This document shows positions 45,463 to 56,864 of a DNA stretch of 64,000 bases, piece by piece. Source of the stretch: Citrus sinensis. Its lineage: Eukaryota; Streptophyta; Magnoliopsida; Sapindales; Rutaceae. Positions within the stretch are counted from its first letter, which is position 1. Each line of letters begins with the position of its first letter. The notes below the pieces were generated by a model. The model saw only the letters and a program-made list of their open reading frames with translations. It was not told the origin of the DNA and did no database searches. The DNA is taken from the NCBI RefSeq assembly GCF_022201045.2, contig NC_068559.1, positions 28,713,501 to 28,777,500 on the forward strand, in the 5' to 3' direction. The translations under genes and the position numbers were made by a program.

Positions 45463-47292
45463 AGGAAATTTCAGACTGATGCGTTTTTATTGTAATATTG
45501 ACCTTCTAGCTAGTTGCATGTCTACAAACAAGTTTTGTATCTGCATTTGTGTTGTATTGTTCATTTTCATCTCTTTCCCTGTATAGTTTTAACCGAGTTC
45601 AGTGAAACCTTTGTAAATGCTTTAATCTATGGAATAAAGGATGTGTCATTTGCTGAATAATTAAACTCTTTGTTGCGTTTTTATTTGAGTTCATGAAGTG
45701 CTTCAGTTCTCTTCGAGTGCAATTGTAAGGTGATTTCATTCATTTGCTGGAAAGGAACAATTGGTTACTCTGGGTGCTAGTGAATAAGAAAATCAATCAA
45801 TGAGAACTATATGACGCTGCCTGTGTATTTTTAAGGTGGCAACTTGAACTGTATCTTGGCATTGTTCCCCTGTTGTGTAGTTTGACCAACTTCACCATTT
45901 AAGTTCCATGAACTCATCATTACAGCATGAGCAATCTGGGCAATCAATTATGAGCATACCTTATGTTCGTATCAGCATAGATACAGTGGATTTCATCAAA
46001 ATTATACAGCAAGCCATATGGATGATTCTTGAGGGACGAGGCCCTCACAGCAGCAGAAATGATTTAGTGAGCAGCTACTGAGCAACCGGGCACATGACAT
46101 AATTCTGTAACTTGCTGTAGATAATGTTGAAGTTGTGGATTAAGCAGACCTGCTGACAATGCTCTGTGAGTGTGTGACAGTGTCACCCACTATTATTTGA
46201 GTCCAGACTCCACAGACAGTGCCGTGCAGTAGAAGTATGGAGTGCTATTAGTTATTGTGTTTTGATGGCTGTATTTTGTGAGGAGGGGATAATGAGAGAA
46301 TCTGAGAATTTTTGGGGAAGAAATGAGAGAGAAGTGTTTAGAGCATGATGCTTCATTGCTTTGGTTATAACGCTATTATTGGGGGATTTTGCGACATTGG
46401 AGGATGTGGAGGGCTGAGGAGTTCTTTAGGACGATGGTGTTGACTTGGGTTGGAGTAGTCATGTTAAGGGTCTTGTTAATGGATGTTGTAGAGTAGGGGT
46501 GATCGTTGGAAGTGGCATCAGTGCTAAGGAAGGAGATGTTTGGAACTCCAAATACGCAGGAAGGTGCATGGTCATGAAGAATGTGCCAGTACATTTCAAC
46601 AGTATCTTTCAATTGTCACTTTATTGATTCTTGAGTTAAGACAACCTCCTTAGACAGTTGATATTTTTCTTCTATATGCAGTTGATACCAGTCAGATTAT
46701 ATAATACGCAAGAAACTCAATTAGTATAGATTAAGTATTATAATCCTTCATCTTTTATAGAGCATCATGTTTGATTAATCGGTATTAAGGATTGATTGCG
46801 TATAATAGCTATAATAGCACTTGGGTGGAGAAGAGTTTAAAATACACAGATCAGTCATATCAGCCAGCAATGAAAGGTGAAGATTGAAACATGCTGCATG
46901 CAGGTGCCAAATTTTTTCCAGTTGACTTACTTTGCATCATATGGATAATTGTTGGTTACATATAAATCATGACATGGCTCGACACAACACGTGTCCATCT
47001 CACAGAAGGGACAAGACCCAACTCCCGACCATACAAAACTATGGATTTCATCAGTATTTGCTGGTGAACTTTTGAGTAAAAGATTTGGAGCTTCCTTCAA
47101 GTCATGACAGTTGATATGAAAGTGTAGAATTTCCCCATGCCCATCTTTTATTATGTACTTTGAAGTAGATAGATTACTGATTGACCTAATAATTTTGGAT
47201 TTTCCCAGATGGGTTCTTTCATATTGAGCTTGTGTCAAACTTTCATGAATGCATAACTTGTAAATTAATAAAGTATCTACCAAATCCAACTA
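45463..47292. other. Intergenic region downstream of ERD15
   Basis: It begins with the ERD15 3' UTR. Two minus-strand open frames (46376-46612 and 46927-47289) start only at TTG codons, and neither shows a recognisable domain. The second contains SCPFCEMDTCC but is closed by a stop directly upstream. They may be relics. No supported gene. Confidence 0.4.
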
Positions 47293-48134
47293 CTCACATT
47301 TAGAGATGGGCAATAAGGAAGGCTCGTACATACTCGTGCTTATACCGTACCGTACTCATTATGTGTTTTGTGCTGTTTTTTTTTTTTTCCTTAGGCCCAG
47401 CTCGGTACACGTGTCGTGCCGTAACTAAGAAAAAAGCCCGATAAATTTATTTATTTTTTTTAAGAGTGCATGTCAAGTTGTTGGTTTATTTCTCAAACTT
47501 ATGTTCTTTTTTGGGTCCATATGCTTTTATTCAAATTTAATAAAATCAAAAACTCAAAACCTAAGTCCATATTCAATAATAATAAACTAATAATAGTAAG
47601 AGAATATAAAGTTAATTATTAAGTTTGATCGTATGGTATTATAATTTTTTTGTAATACTTAACAACAACAATGAATTTTTCTTAAGAGTTAACTTAATTG
47701 TTAACTAAGACTTGCACAGAGTTATAGATTATAGTTCATTATAATGTTACACACATATTTATAAATCATGATATTTAATTAATTATTTAATAAATTATAA
47801 ATATAAATCAATTATTGTTTTTTTAAAGTAAGAATTAAATAAATTCAGAAAACTTGCACTAATAAAATATATTAAAAGATTCAATTTCAAATTATCTATA
47901 AAATCATAAAATTGTAAGTTTATTTTTATTAAAAAATAAAACATGCTTATTGCTAGCGTTTTCTCATGTCGTGCTTTTAAGGCCTGGGTATCTAAAATTT
48001 TAAGCCCGGCTCAGCCCACGTCGGTGTCGTGTCGTGCCGCGTGCCCCACCGAAACGTACACGTGTCGTGCCATTCTATACGGACACGTGTCGTACCATGT
48101 GCCGTCCGGCCCGTCGGCCATCTTTACTCACACT
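47293..48134. mobile_element. Non-autonomous hAT-type DNA transposon with 8-bp target duplication
   Basis: The element runs 47301-48126 (826 bp). Ends are TAGAGATGGGCAA on the left and, inverted on the right, TAAAGATGGCC. The outer nine bases match at 8 of 9 positions. Flanks CTCACATT (47293-47300) and CTCACACT (48127-48134) match at 7 of 8 and fit the 8-bp duplication of hAT elements. Subterminal DNA at both ends is GC-rich with repeated CACGTGTCGTGCC motifs (47408-47420, and several copies 48027-48095). Such repeats are typical of Ac-like hAT ends, where transposase binds. The centre is AT-rich with no transposase frame, so the element depends on a partner elsewhere. Confidence 0.75.
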
Positions 48135-48340
48135 TGTAGAAGAAAACTAAAGGAAGTATAGCATTCAATTTTTTTTAAAAAAAAAATAAAAATTCTGTAC
48201 TCATAAATGTTCAAACTAAAGAGATATAATACAAATCAGTGTGAGAGTTTATAGTATGAAAGATGTCTACCACTAACCAAATTTTATTTTGGGACGATAC
48301 ATGTCCCCATAAGGGAACTTTAAGCCACCACTCGGGTTAA

Positions 48341-48561
48341 AGATGGAGTAGCACAAACCAAACGGTTGTGGCTCAGTTGGCGGCGCAGGCTGGGTAAGTG
48401 GGAAGAGCTCTCGGGTTCGATCCTCACTAAACACACCATTTGGGATGGGTAAAGAGCCTTAATTGTGACTACACCCCGAATCCGAATTAGTCGGGGCCCA
48501 ATGCGATCGCCGGAAATCGGATGGTTTAAACCAAAAAAAAAAAAAAAGATGGAGTAGCACA
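48341..48561 (+). mobile_element. tRNA-derived SINE (plus orientation) with perfect 16-bp target duplication
   Basis: The body is 48357-48545 (189 bp). It starts with a tRNA-like head: box A TGGCTCAGTTGG at 48369-48380 and box B GGTTCGATCC at 48414-48423, correctly spaced. A tRNA-unrelated part follows with CCGAATTAGTCGGGGCCC, then a poly(A) tail. The 16-bp repeat AGATGGAGTAGCACAA flanks it exactly (48341-48356 and 48546-48561). Perfect duplications indicate a young insertion. SINEs are mobilised by LINE proteins supplied in trans. Confidence 0.9.
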
Positions 48562-48877
48562 ATATGTACTACAAGATTAATATATTGTTATATATACACA
48601 GGTTATAGGTTAACTAAACTAAATAAATATAATAGTTCATTAATAATGCAACTCTAATCACCAAGGTGTCCATATACAGTTAAGGCGTCATAAAGTAAAT
48701 TTGATATCGTGACAAGTGACGGATTATCATTAAATCAAATCAATTAGTGTATGTTAAACAAATATATTTTTTGCAGTTTCCTAACTCAACTGCATACTTG
48801 TATACAAACAATACAGTTTTGGTACATTGCACACATGTATGGTTGAAAAGACAAGATTGTTTTATTTTAGAAGCATG

Positions 48878-49090
48878 TTACATTATTATACATAATAATG
48901 TAAGGCATATAATTATCCCGTAACCGTTTGATGAAAATCCAACAACTATGAAAACACTGGAAAATATTGAATTCTATTATTTTAGGATCTCTCTATCTTA
49001 CATGCATGTAAGATAAGAATTGTCATTATTTTATATTTTTACAATCGTTCGATTGCAGGACAGCTGCATACCTTACATTATTATGTAAGG
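48878..49090. mobile_element. Palindrome-rich foldback, MITE-like
   Basis: Inverted arms share ACATAATAATGTAAGG followed by a weaker match of ~30 bp (left TATCCCGTAACCG, right on the minus strand TGTCCTGCAATCG). Each end is itself near-palindromic (48878-48903 and 49071-49090), and a perfect 20-bp palindrome built on CTTACATG lies in the middle (48995-49014). I found no clear target duplication, so class and exact ends are open. Confidence 0.5.
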
Positions 49091-49703
49091 TAACAAGTAC
49101 CTTTATTTCAATAACCTTTTAATCCTTAATAATTAACTAAATAAATTTTCTAATCATCGGAGACATATTCTTCTATCAACTTGTTTTAATTAATTAATGT
49201 TCTTTTGTTCTTATCTTAACCGAACACTTCAGTCTATTGAAGAACTATTAACAAATTGGTACTAAAAACAATATCAATAAATTTTATCCTTTCTAATGGA
49301 GGTCAATTATCAAAGCTAGTTGTAAGATTTAGGTGGCACATTTTTAAAAAAAAGAAAGAAATCAGTCTAACGTCCAATAACGTGTTTCTAAAACCTTTTT
49401 TTGGTTGAGATTATTCTTTCAACTAACAAATTGGATATAGCAGCCTTAAAAAAAAAAAAAAAAAACTTCGTTTGTGGAGATAATGGTGGATTATAAACGA
49501 ACAAAAATGTTCTGACAGAGCACTTTTTGATAGCAGAGACAAAGATTTGGTGCGCCAGAACCTTTGAGGAAGAATGTCCGAAGTCTTATGTTCCGTACTA
49601 AGCGCACTATCGATTTTGTCCGATTGATAGTTTGTGTAAAAAGTGCTTAATCTGAAGAGTCCACCGTGGTAACTTGTTTTCGGCAATAAAAAGAAAATGG
49701 CCG
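49091..49703. other. Intergenic AT-rich spacer
   Basis: No supported gene. There is a poly(A) run at about 49447-49465. The minus-strand open frame 49423-49686 has no coding features. Confidence 0.4.
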
Positions 49704-49955
49704 AATATAGTTTTAATTTTTTTTTTCTAAATCACGAGGGAGTCCTGAGTGAGCCTCAACTGTGGGAGGTATCTTTAAGCTCGTACCATAACTCAGACTA
49801 ATCCTTGTTCGCACCGGGTCGACCCGTAAGGGGTAAAATATTGGTCAAAGTGGTGACTCTATACGAGAGCGTGGATTGAACTTCTGACCTCTCTTAAGGA
49901 GTGAGAGTGTCGAACCACTCACACTAACCAATTTTAGTTAATATAGTTTTAATTT
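49704..49955 (-). mobile_element. tRNA-derived SINE (minus orientation) with perfect 16-bp target duplication
   Basis: The body is 49720-49939 (220 bp). Read on the minus strand it has a box A-like TGGTTAGTGTGAGTGG (49915-49930) and box B AGTTCAATCC (49873-49882), then GGATTAGTCTGAG, and ends in a poly(A) tail (the T-run after 49716 on the plus strand). AATATAGTTTTAATTT occurs identically at 49704-49719 and 49940-49955. The GGATTAGTC segment echoes the GAATTAGTC of the SINE at 48.4 kb, so the two may belong to related families. Confidence 0.85.
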
Positions 49956-50905
49956 GATCCAAATTGTCCACTCAAATCCAAGGTTGTCAAACTAACTATA
50001 TAGCAACATCTCTCAGTATTCATAACATTCGAATCAAATTAATTTTGTTATTATAAAAAAATTATAACTTAATAGAGGCGATTAGGCGTAGATATAATAT
50101 AATAAGTGCTACATTAATAATCAATTAATGAATTATTTCCAATACAATGTGTAGATATTGATAAAAGAGATATACATAATTTTAAAAATTGGTGCGTATA
50201 TCCCCACAGTGGTGAGAATACACAAAGTTATTTTAAAGGTCTAAATAAAAAATTATTGTCCCAGTTGTCAAATAACTTGAGATTGATTATTTTATTATAT
50301 CTTAAACCTTTAATGTTATATATATATATATTTTTGCTATCTATGTATAACTATTAATATATAGAGGCAATTTCCTTAAAATGAGATTTTGAAAATTTAT
50401 AACTTATTAAAATATAGAGTTTATTCTTATTTAACTGACATAAATAAGGATCAAAATTTTTTTTGACTATATAGAGAATATTTCTATACTAGTTTTGCTA
50501 TATAGAGATTTTACTATAATAAGAAAATTAAATCATCAATATATCTTAAATGAATGTCAATGCAACAAAAAAAATGTTGTGAGATTGCCGTTATAAAATG
50601 AGTAGTATGTGATAAGAAAAAAAAAACGAGACTTAAAATTGAGTTTGTTATGCAAAGGGATGTATATATTAACCTAGAAATCATAATTCATTATATATAT
50701 ATATATTTATATATTCTCTAGTGCGGCTACCCTTATTTTATTTTTATACGGATATACTTTAAAACTGTAGGATTTAAGAACATTAGTTTTTAACTTTTTT
50801 AAATGACACGGTTTTATAATTTATTAAAAAATTAACTCCTTTAAACCATACGGTTTAATAATATGTTCGCATTAAAAAAAATACAGGGATCCGTACTTGA
50901 GAATG

Positions 50906-50970
<65 letters not shown>

Positions 50971-51535
50971 TATTATTATTAAAAATACACCAAACCATCA
51001 TAAATGCTCATCCAGAGGGAATTGGACAAATATTTAGTACTTTTTGCTGCCTATTGCATCAATGGTTGTAAGGTAATAAAAAAAATAAAAATAAAAACAC
51101 AAATCATTACTATTAATTCAGTACTGACTAAAAATTAAGTTCAGTATTGAATTTTAATTCGAGGGAGGGAACCTGCCGGAGCACAAAGCTACCAATCCAT
51201 TGGTCGTGTAACAGTAAAACGCTGCCGCAATAGCTTTACTCCACTAAATATTAAAAAAAAAAAAAAAGAAGCACCATGACAGAAAGAAACAGCCAGTAAA
51301 CAGTGGTCCCCACGTAAAACGTTCCTTACATGATCACAGATCACACACTTGTGAAATTATATTTTCAAAGTAGCCGTTACACCAATCCCCCACGCAGTAT
51401 TTAAAAAAATAATAAACTCTCTCGCCCTTTTCCCTCAAGAAATTCGTGCCCCCCCTCTTTTATCAACTCCGTCTCCGCTCCTGCAAGCAAAATTTTCTTT
51501 TAATTCCTGTATTTCAAATTCAATTCATCATCAAT
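49956..51535. other. Intergenic region and promoter of the WD40 gene
   Basis: AT-rich, with several TA runs. The longest is (AT)29 at 50909-50966. The final ~200 bp before 51536 are the likely promoter and leader of the WD40 gene. No supported gene. Confidence 0.5.
50909..50966. repeat. (AT)29 microsatellite
   Basis: Uninterrupted AT dinucleotides over 58 bp, ~570 bp upstream of the WD40 start codon. Likely length-variable. Confidence 0.95.
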
Positions 51536-52789
51536 ATGGGTGCTCTTGCTGATCATCTCGTGCAGGAAACATTAACACTATCAACGCCACTATTATCATC
51601 TACTAGAAGCATGAGCATGAGCAGCAACAGCAGGAGTAGTACGAGCACTAGCACTACTAGCAGCGAGGCTGAAGAAACCCCCCAAGGATCTCACCGTTTT
51701 GAGTTGCTGAAACAAGTTGATTACAAGATGCCATGCAAATCACACCGATCGTTGGCTGTTCTTTCTGGCCATGTCGGGTCGGTTTCTTCTTTGGCTTTAT
51801 GTGGGGAATTTATTTTGAGTGCGTCTCAAGGAAAGGATATTATTGTGTGGCAGCAGCCTGATTTGAGGATGTTTACCAAGTTTGGACATGGTGACGGATC
51901 GGTGAAAGCGGTAGTAACGGTGGGAAACAAAGTGTTTACGGCTCATCAAGATAGTAGGATTAGGGTTTGGAAGGTGTCAAGAAGCTCGGAGAATGTGTTT
52001 AGGCTTGTTGATACTTTGCCTACAACTAAGGATTACTTGGGGAAGTTTATGAAGCAGAGTAATTATGTGCAAACTCGGAGGCATCATAAGAGATTATGGA
52101 TTGAACATGCTGATAGTATATCTTGTTTGACGGTTTATAATGGGTTGATCTATTCAGGTTCATGGGATAAGACATTGAAAGTGTGGAGGGTAGCTGATTT
52201 GAAGTGCTTGGAGTCAATTAAGGCTCACGATGATGCCGTAAATGGGCTTGTTGCTAGTAAAGGGATTGTGTACTCAGCTTCCGCTGATGGGAAGATTAAG
52301 GCTTGGGGCAAAGAATTAGGCAAGAGTCACTGTCACTCATTGAAGGGAATTTTGGAAGGTCATAAGGATGTGTCATTGAACTCAGTGGTGGTTTCTGACG
52401 ATGGCAAGTGGGTTTACGGTGGGGGATCAGATGGATTTGTGATGGGATGGGAAGGGAATGTTGAGATCGTGAGGTGGAAATTGGCGTGTGAGACTAAAGC
52501 ACATGAAATGGCTGTGTTGTGTGTATGTTTGGTGGGTGAATTTTTGTGTAGTGGATCGGCTGATAAGAGTATCGGGATATGGAAGAGGGAGGCTTTTGGT
52601 AAACTTTGTAGAGTTGGGGCCATTACTGGCCATGAAGGGCCCGTAAAATGTTTGCAAGCTTCACCTAACGCCGTCGGCGGCGGGTTCTTGCTTTACAGTG
52701 GAAGCCTGGACAAAAGTCTCAGAGTTTGGTGGGTGTCAAAGCAATCTTCAACATCAGATTCGGAAGAAAAGTCCATCATCTCATGTTAG
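51536..52789 (+). CDS. WD40-repeat protein, JINGUBANG-like group
   Basis: Intronless, 417 aa from ATG 51536 (MGALADHLVQETLTLS). The frame is open 30 codons further upstream only from a GTG, so the ATG is preferred. A Ser/Thr-rich N-terminus (STSTSTTSSEAEETP) precedes about seven WD40 units. Visible repeat cores include LSGHVGSVSSLALCGEFILS with DIIVW, KVFTAHQDSRIRVWK, GLIYSGSWDKTLKVWR, GIVYSASADGKIKAW, WVYGGGSDGFVMGW, EFLCSGSADKSIGIWK, and LLYSGSLDKSLRVWW near the C-terminus. The unit LGKFMKQSNYVQTRRHHKR is an insertion typical of this plant group. JINGUBANG in Arabidopsis restrains pollen germination. This protein is only a family member, so that role should not be transferred. It is probably a scaffold for protein complexes. 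Confidence 0.92.
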   Translation: MGALADHLVQETLTLSTPLLSSTRSMSMSSNSRSSTSTSTTSSEAEETPQGSHRFELLKQVDYKMPCKSHRSLAVLSGHVGSVSSLALCGEFILSASQGKDIIVWQQPDLRMFTKFGHGDGSVKAVVTVGNKVFTAHQDSRIRVWKVSRSSENVFRLVDTLPTTKDYLGKFMKQSNYVQTRRHHKRLWIEHADSISCLTVYNGLIYSGSWDKTLKVWRVADLKCLESIKAHDDAVNGLVASKGIVYSASADGKIKAWGKELGKSHCHSLKGILEGHKDVSLNSVVVSDDGKWVYGGGSDGFVMGWEGNVEIVRWKLACETKAHEMAVLCVCLVGEFLCSGSADKSIGIWKREAFGKLCRVGAITGHEGPVKCLQASPNAVGGGFLLYSGSLDKSLRVWWVSKQSSTSDSEEKSIISC

Positions 52790-53316
52790 GAATTTAAGGA
52801 TTTTCAAGGTTGTGACTTGGTGACTTCTGAAGCATTGGTTCCATCTTTTTGTGTTTGCAGTGCTTCCGTTATCTGTTTTTTGTGTTCATAGTTGTTGATC
52901 TTCAAATCGTAAAATACATAGGCCTCAGAACACTTTGGGTTAATTTTTCACTTTTCTGGGTTGAGTTTTTGTCTTGCGGTTCAGCTTTTGAGTTTCATAC
53001 AGTCTCTGTTTTTTGCATGTATTAATGAAGCAATTGTAATTAAGGGTTTGGGGGATTCGTCAAAGAAAAGAGAAATAAAATATATATTATTTTGCAGTTA
53101 CAAAATGATTAATGATTATGTTGAAGGTTTCTGTTGTTTAATGAAGATTTATGATTTCTGACAATTAGAATCATGTGCTTTGCTACTAATTAAGGACTAA
53201 AGTATTAATATTAAATCAGGTTATTTGGGACAAGGAACCAAGAACATGGCATTGTGTCGCCGTCGACAGGACACTGCTACCCCCCACCGAATTTGGAGGA
53301 GTACACATAAAAAGTT
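52790..53316. other. 3' region of the WD40 gene
   Basis: About 530 bp, starting with probable 3' UTR of the WD40 gene. No other supported feature. Confidence 0.5.
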
Positions 53317-54096
53317 TATTAAAAAAGAAAATTATCATTACTCCACTTTTATTTTATCCTATATTCATCCAACTACTACAAAATTTTAACATATTTTTTA
53401 TACTACTTTTCTTTTTAAATTTGTATCAATTAGCCACTTTTACACTAACACTATTAAATAATTTAAACAAAATGACAATTTTATCTCTAAATAAATTAAA
53501 AGACTATTTTATTTTATAAAAACTTTAAAAAATAAGAAAATTATTATTATAAAAATACCCTAAGTTTAATAAAAAAATAAATCCCAAATAGAGGTGCTCA
53601 GTTGATTTTTATTAAATTTAGATTTTGTAAAATTTTAATAATTATTTTTATTATAATTATAATTTTGTAAAATTTTATTAAAATAACTGAATTTATTTAT
53701 TAAAAAATAAATTCCAAAATTTTAATAATTTAGGGAATTTTATTAAATCCCAAAATTTTGTAATATTTTTATAATTATAATTTTTATTTAGATTTTTATT
53801 AAAAATAAAAATTCTAATTTTGGGATTTATTTTTTTATTGAATTTAGGGGTGTTTTTTAAAACAATAATTTTCTTTTTTTTATAAGTTTTTATAAAATAA
53901 AATGATTTTTTTAAAATTTATTTAGGGGTTAAATTGTTATTTCGTTTAAATTATTTAACGGTATTGGTGCAAAAGTGGCTAATTGATACAAATTTAAAAA
54001 GAAATGTGGTGTAGAAAATATGTTAAAATTTTGTGGTAGTTGGATGAACATAAGGCAAAATAGAGGTGGTGCAATGATAATTTCCCTATTAAAAAA
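53317..54096. mobile_element. Mutator-type foldback MITE with long terminal inverted repeats
   Basis: The element runs about 53326-54086 (761 bp). Its ends are GAAAATTATCATT on the left and, inverted on the right, GGGAAATTATCATT. The inverted match extends for over 200 bp into the element; for example AAATTTGTATCAATTAGCCA is identical in both arms, as is TTTTATTTTATAAAAACTT. The flanks are TATTAAAAAA at both sides (53317-53326 and 54087-54096), a 9-10 bp duplication as expected of Mutator-like elements. The interior is AT-rich, itself partly self-complementary, and without an open frame. It is non-autonomous. Confidence 0.85.
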
Positions 54097-56864
54097 TTAA
54101 TTAACTCACAAACATTACTCTTATGCATAATTAATGAAAATGATAGAATTACAAATTTGTATAAATTTATTTTATACAAATTAATATGATATTAATGTAC
54201 TAATTGAATTAAAATATCTCATAATTCATATAATTTATCTTAATTTATATAAAATATAATTATGTCACATAATTTGTATAAAATTTATGACTATATCAAG
54301 GTTCTTTATGATTTGCACAAGAAACCGAGAGCCATTTTTTTATTTTACATGACATTGGACCACAAAAAGCCTTGAGAAGAGGATGAATGAACATTTCTTG
54401 GATGTTGAACTCATCTTAAAGCAAAGATCTTGGTTTGTTGAGCCTACAAGCAGTGAACCGACAAATTGATTTGGTGCTACAGCCCATCAAGAGCCTAATA
54501 AAGGGGAAAGAACACTTAAATTATGTGAATGCAAAGAAGCTAGCTATAAAGAAACATAAAGAATAAAATGGTTTTTTGCTGAAAAGAATTTTGAAAATTG
54601 TATTTGTAGTATTTTAGTGTTAGAGTAAATGAAAATGCAACTGTTCTCCACTTTGTTGTTCTTTTTAATACATACAGAGGAATATATGGACTCAAAATTG
54701 GACCGCCATTGCCTTTTGTGTAACAGATAAAACATGCTTTAAAATTATATTAGAGAAGAAATCAAGCAGCCCATGTAAAGCAACACCCTCGAATCTGAAG
54801 GGATGCAATAATTTGTTACAAACATATTTCACAATACTAAGGCATAATATTTGAGGGACCATTCAAGAAGTAAAGCAGTGGGCTGTGAACTTTGTGGAAA
54901 GAAACATTTTAAATATTGTAAATCACCAATTTCCTCTCTACATCTTCTTTTTAATTAAGAATTTTAATATCTAAATTTTTTTTTTGAAAAACAACTACTT
55001 AATTAACTAATTCTTTTCTTTCTCTTCTCAATTTCACAAATTCTTGTCAATTCATTCATTTTTTTAGTTAAATAAAACTCACTATTTAAAGATGAACATA
55101 AATAATTTTATCAATTATGAAAGTTAATGAATATTTAGAAATTAATTTTTACCAAACATAAAAGCTAATATCAAGGAAAAAAAATTCTTACATATAGAAA
55201 GCATGAAATATAGATCATGGTATACTATGAAAAGCAAAATAATAAATTTAAAAGAGAGTGGAATTGAGTGTTTAGTTTGTGGGATGTGAAAATAAAGAAA
55301 ATATATAATTGTAAGATAGAGAGAGAATAAGATTCCTAAAGATAATTTGAGATTTTTAAACTTTTAAATTTTTAGTAATTAATTTTCTTTTAAGTGAGTG
55401 TTGGAAGGAATTTAATGAATTGAAATAGTCCTCACCCCTTTTGATAATTCTCATAACACGTTGTGATACCAAAACAGCCCTTATGTCTTTTTTTTTTATT
55501 TTTTTTATTTTGTTCTCAATAAACCCAATAGGAGCTTATTGCAAACTATTCTGACTTTTCCTTTCTCTGTTTTGATCGTGTACGAAACTCTTTTTCGTTT
55601 ATTTTACAATTTTCAGTTTTCACTCAATTTTGCATGCAAGAACCTTCATGCTCTAAAATTAAAAATGCACCATCATGTCACAAAACAATTTTTGTCATAG
55701 TTGAGGTTGTAGACCATCATACTTGTGTAACCTTGGGAGAAGAGAGGTTTACTTAACTCACAAATGAGTTTGTCCTCAATGATAATTTTGATTAAGGTTA
55801 CTCTTGCAGTTTTGAAAAAAGGGCTAAGGATGTTTATAGGTATCGTTCGTTGTGGGTTTGCTATTATTAAACCCATGCTTGTAAAAAAATTAAATTATGA
55901 ATGAGTTTTTACTCTTTTTTTCTTTAAAGCCACCCACTGTGAGTTTTAGTAATTACCAAACTCGTAACAAACTTTTTGAGAGTTTACTCTTTTAAAATCA
56001 TAAATACTAAAAAAAAAACTTTTAAAATAAATATAAAAAATATAATAATCTAACATAAAATATTTATGTCAAAGGCAAATCATCATATTAGTATCAATGC
56101 CTTACTCCATCTTTTAATCAATATATAAGTATCGTCAACAGTATTAATGAGTAAATTTTGTACAACTACCGTTAACAATAAATTAAACAAATAAAAATCC
56201 AACTTGAATAAGCAATCATTAAATTTAAGTCATTAAAGCAAAACAAACAAAAACAATCATATTAAAATAAAATATCAACATTTTAAACTTGAAAATTATA
56301 AAATTTATACTTATTAAAAGTTTCTTGTTTGTGTATATATGTGTGTGTGTGTGTGTGTCTATGTTGTAGTGAGATAAATTCAGTTTAGGAATTAATAACT
56401 TTAACTTACATATATTTATAATTAAAATTTTAATATAATTTTATAATTAAAATTAAAAATATAAATAATTAAAATAAAGAATACGGGCTGACGGATAACC
56501 GTATAGATATTCTATAAATTTTTTTTCAATACTGAACTCACCTACATCCCGCAATAAATTTTTACAAGTAAGTTTGAGGATAATTTTACCAAGATTTTAG
56601 ATGGGTGCTAATAATCCAACTCAAATGGAAAAGGCGTAAGCCCAAGCTATCCTTAATTTTTTAAGTGGGCTTTCATTGGCTGAGCTCGAACCGATTCGAA
56701 CTAGAACGCGAACCCGGTTCAGTTAGTCTTCAGGATCGCATTCTCGCGCTAAAGCCCTAGAAACTGAGGTTTAAGATTTAAATTTTGTGCTGTCCTCCCT
56801 TATCTCTTGCTTAAACATTAGAAAACCGAGTTGTAATTGAAAAGAACCCTAGTTGTTTATTGGG
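54097..56864. other. Intergenic region and UTP25 promoter
   Basis: About 2.8 kb of AT-rich sequence with a GT microsatellite (about 56341-56358) and no supported gene. The last ~230 bp are the UTP25 promoter. It contains AGCCCA (56639-56644) and TGGGCT (56666-56671), a site II-type pair, and AACCCTAG (56845-56852), close to the telo-box of ribosome-biogenesis promoters. Confidence 0.55.

Noticed and set aside
46376-46612. 78-codon minus-strand frame resembling a secreted-protein fragment
   Set aside because: First codon is TTG. A weak impression of dirigent-like sequence did not hold when compared block by block with the real dirigent protein at 22972-23526.
46927-47289. 120-codon minus-strand frame with SCPFCEMDTCC, ending next to the hAT element
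   Set aside because: It starts at TTG with a stop codon just upstream, also in the reconstructed pre-insertion order; no recognisable domain. It may be a relic but is not a supported gene.
48369-48423. Functional tRNA gene
   Set aside because: Box A and B are tRNA-like, but the sequence lacks a cloverleaf with acceptor-stem pairing, has a poly(A) tail and is bounded by a target duplication, so it is a SINE.
51446-51535. Thirty-codon N-terminal extension of the WD40 protein
   Set aside because: It would need a GTG start; the ATG at 51536 gives a normal N-terminus.
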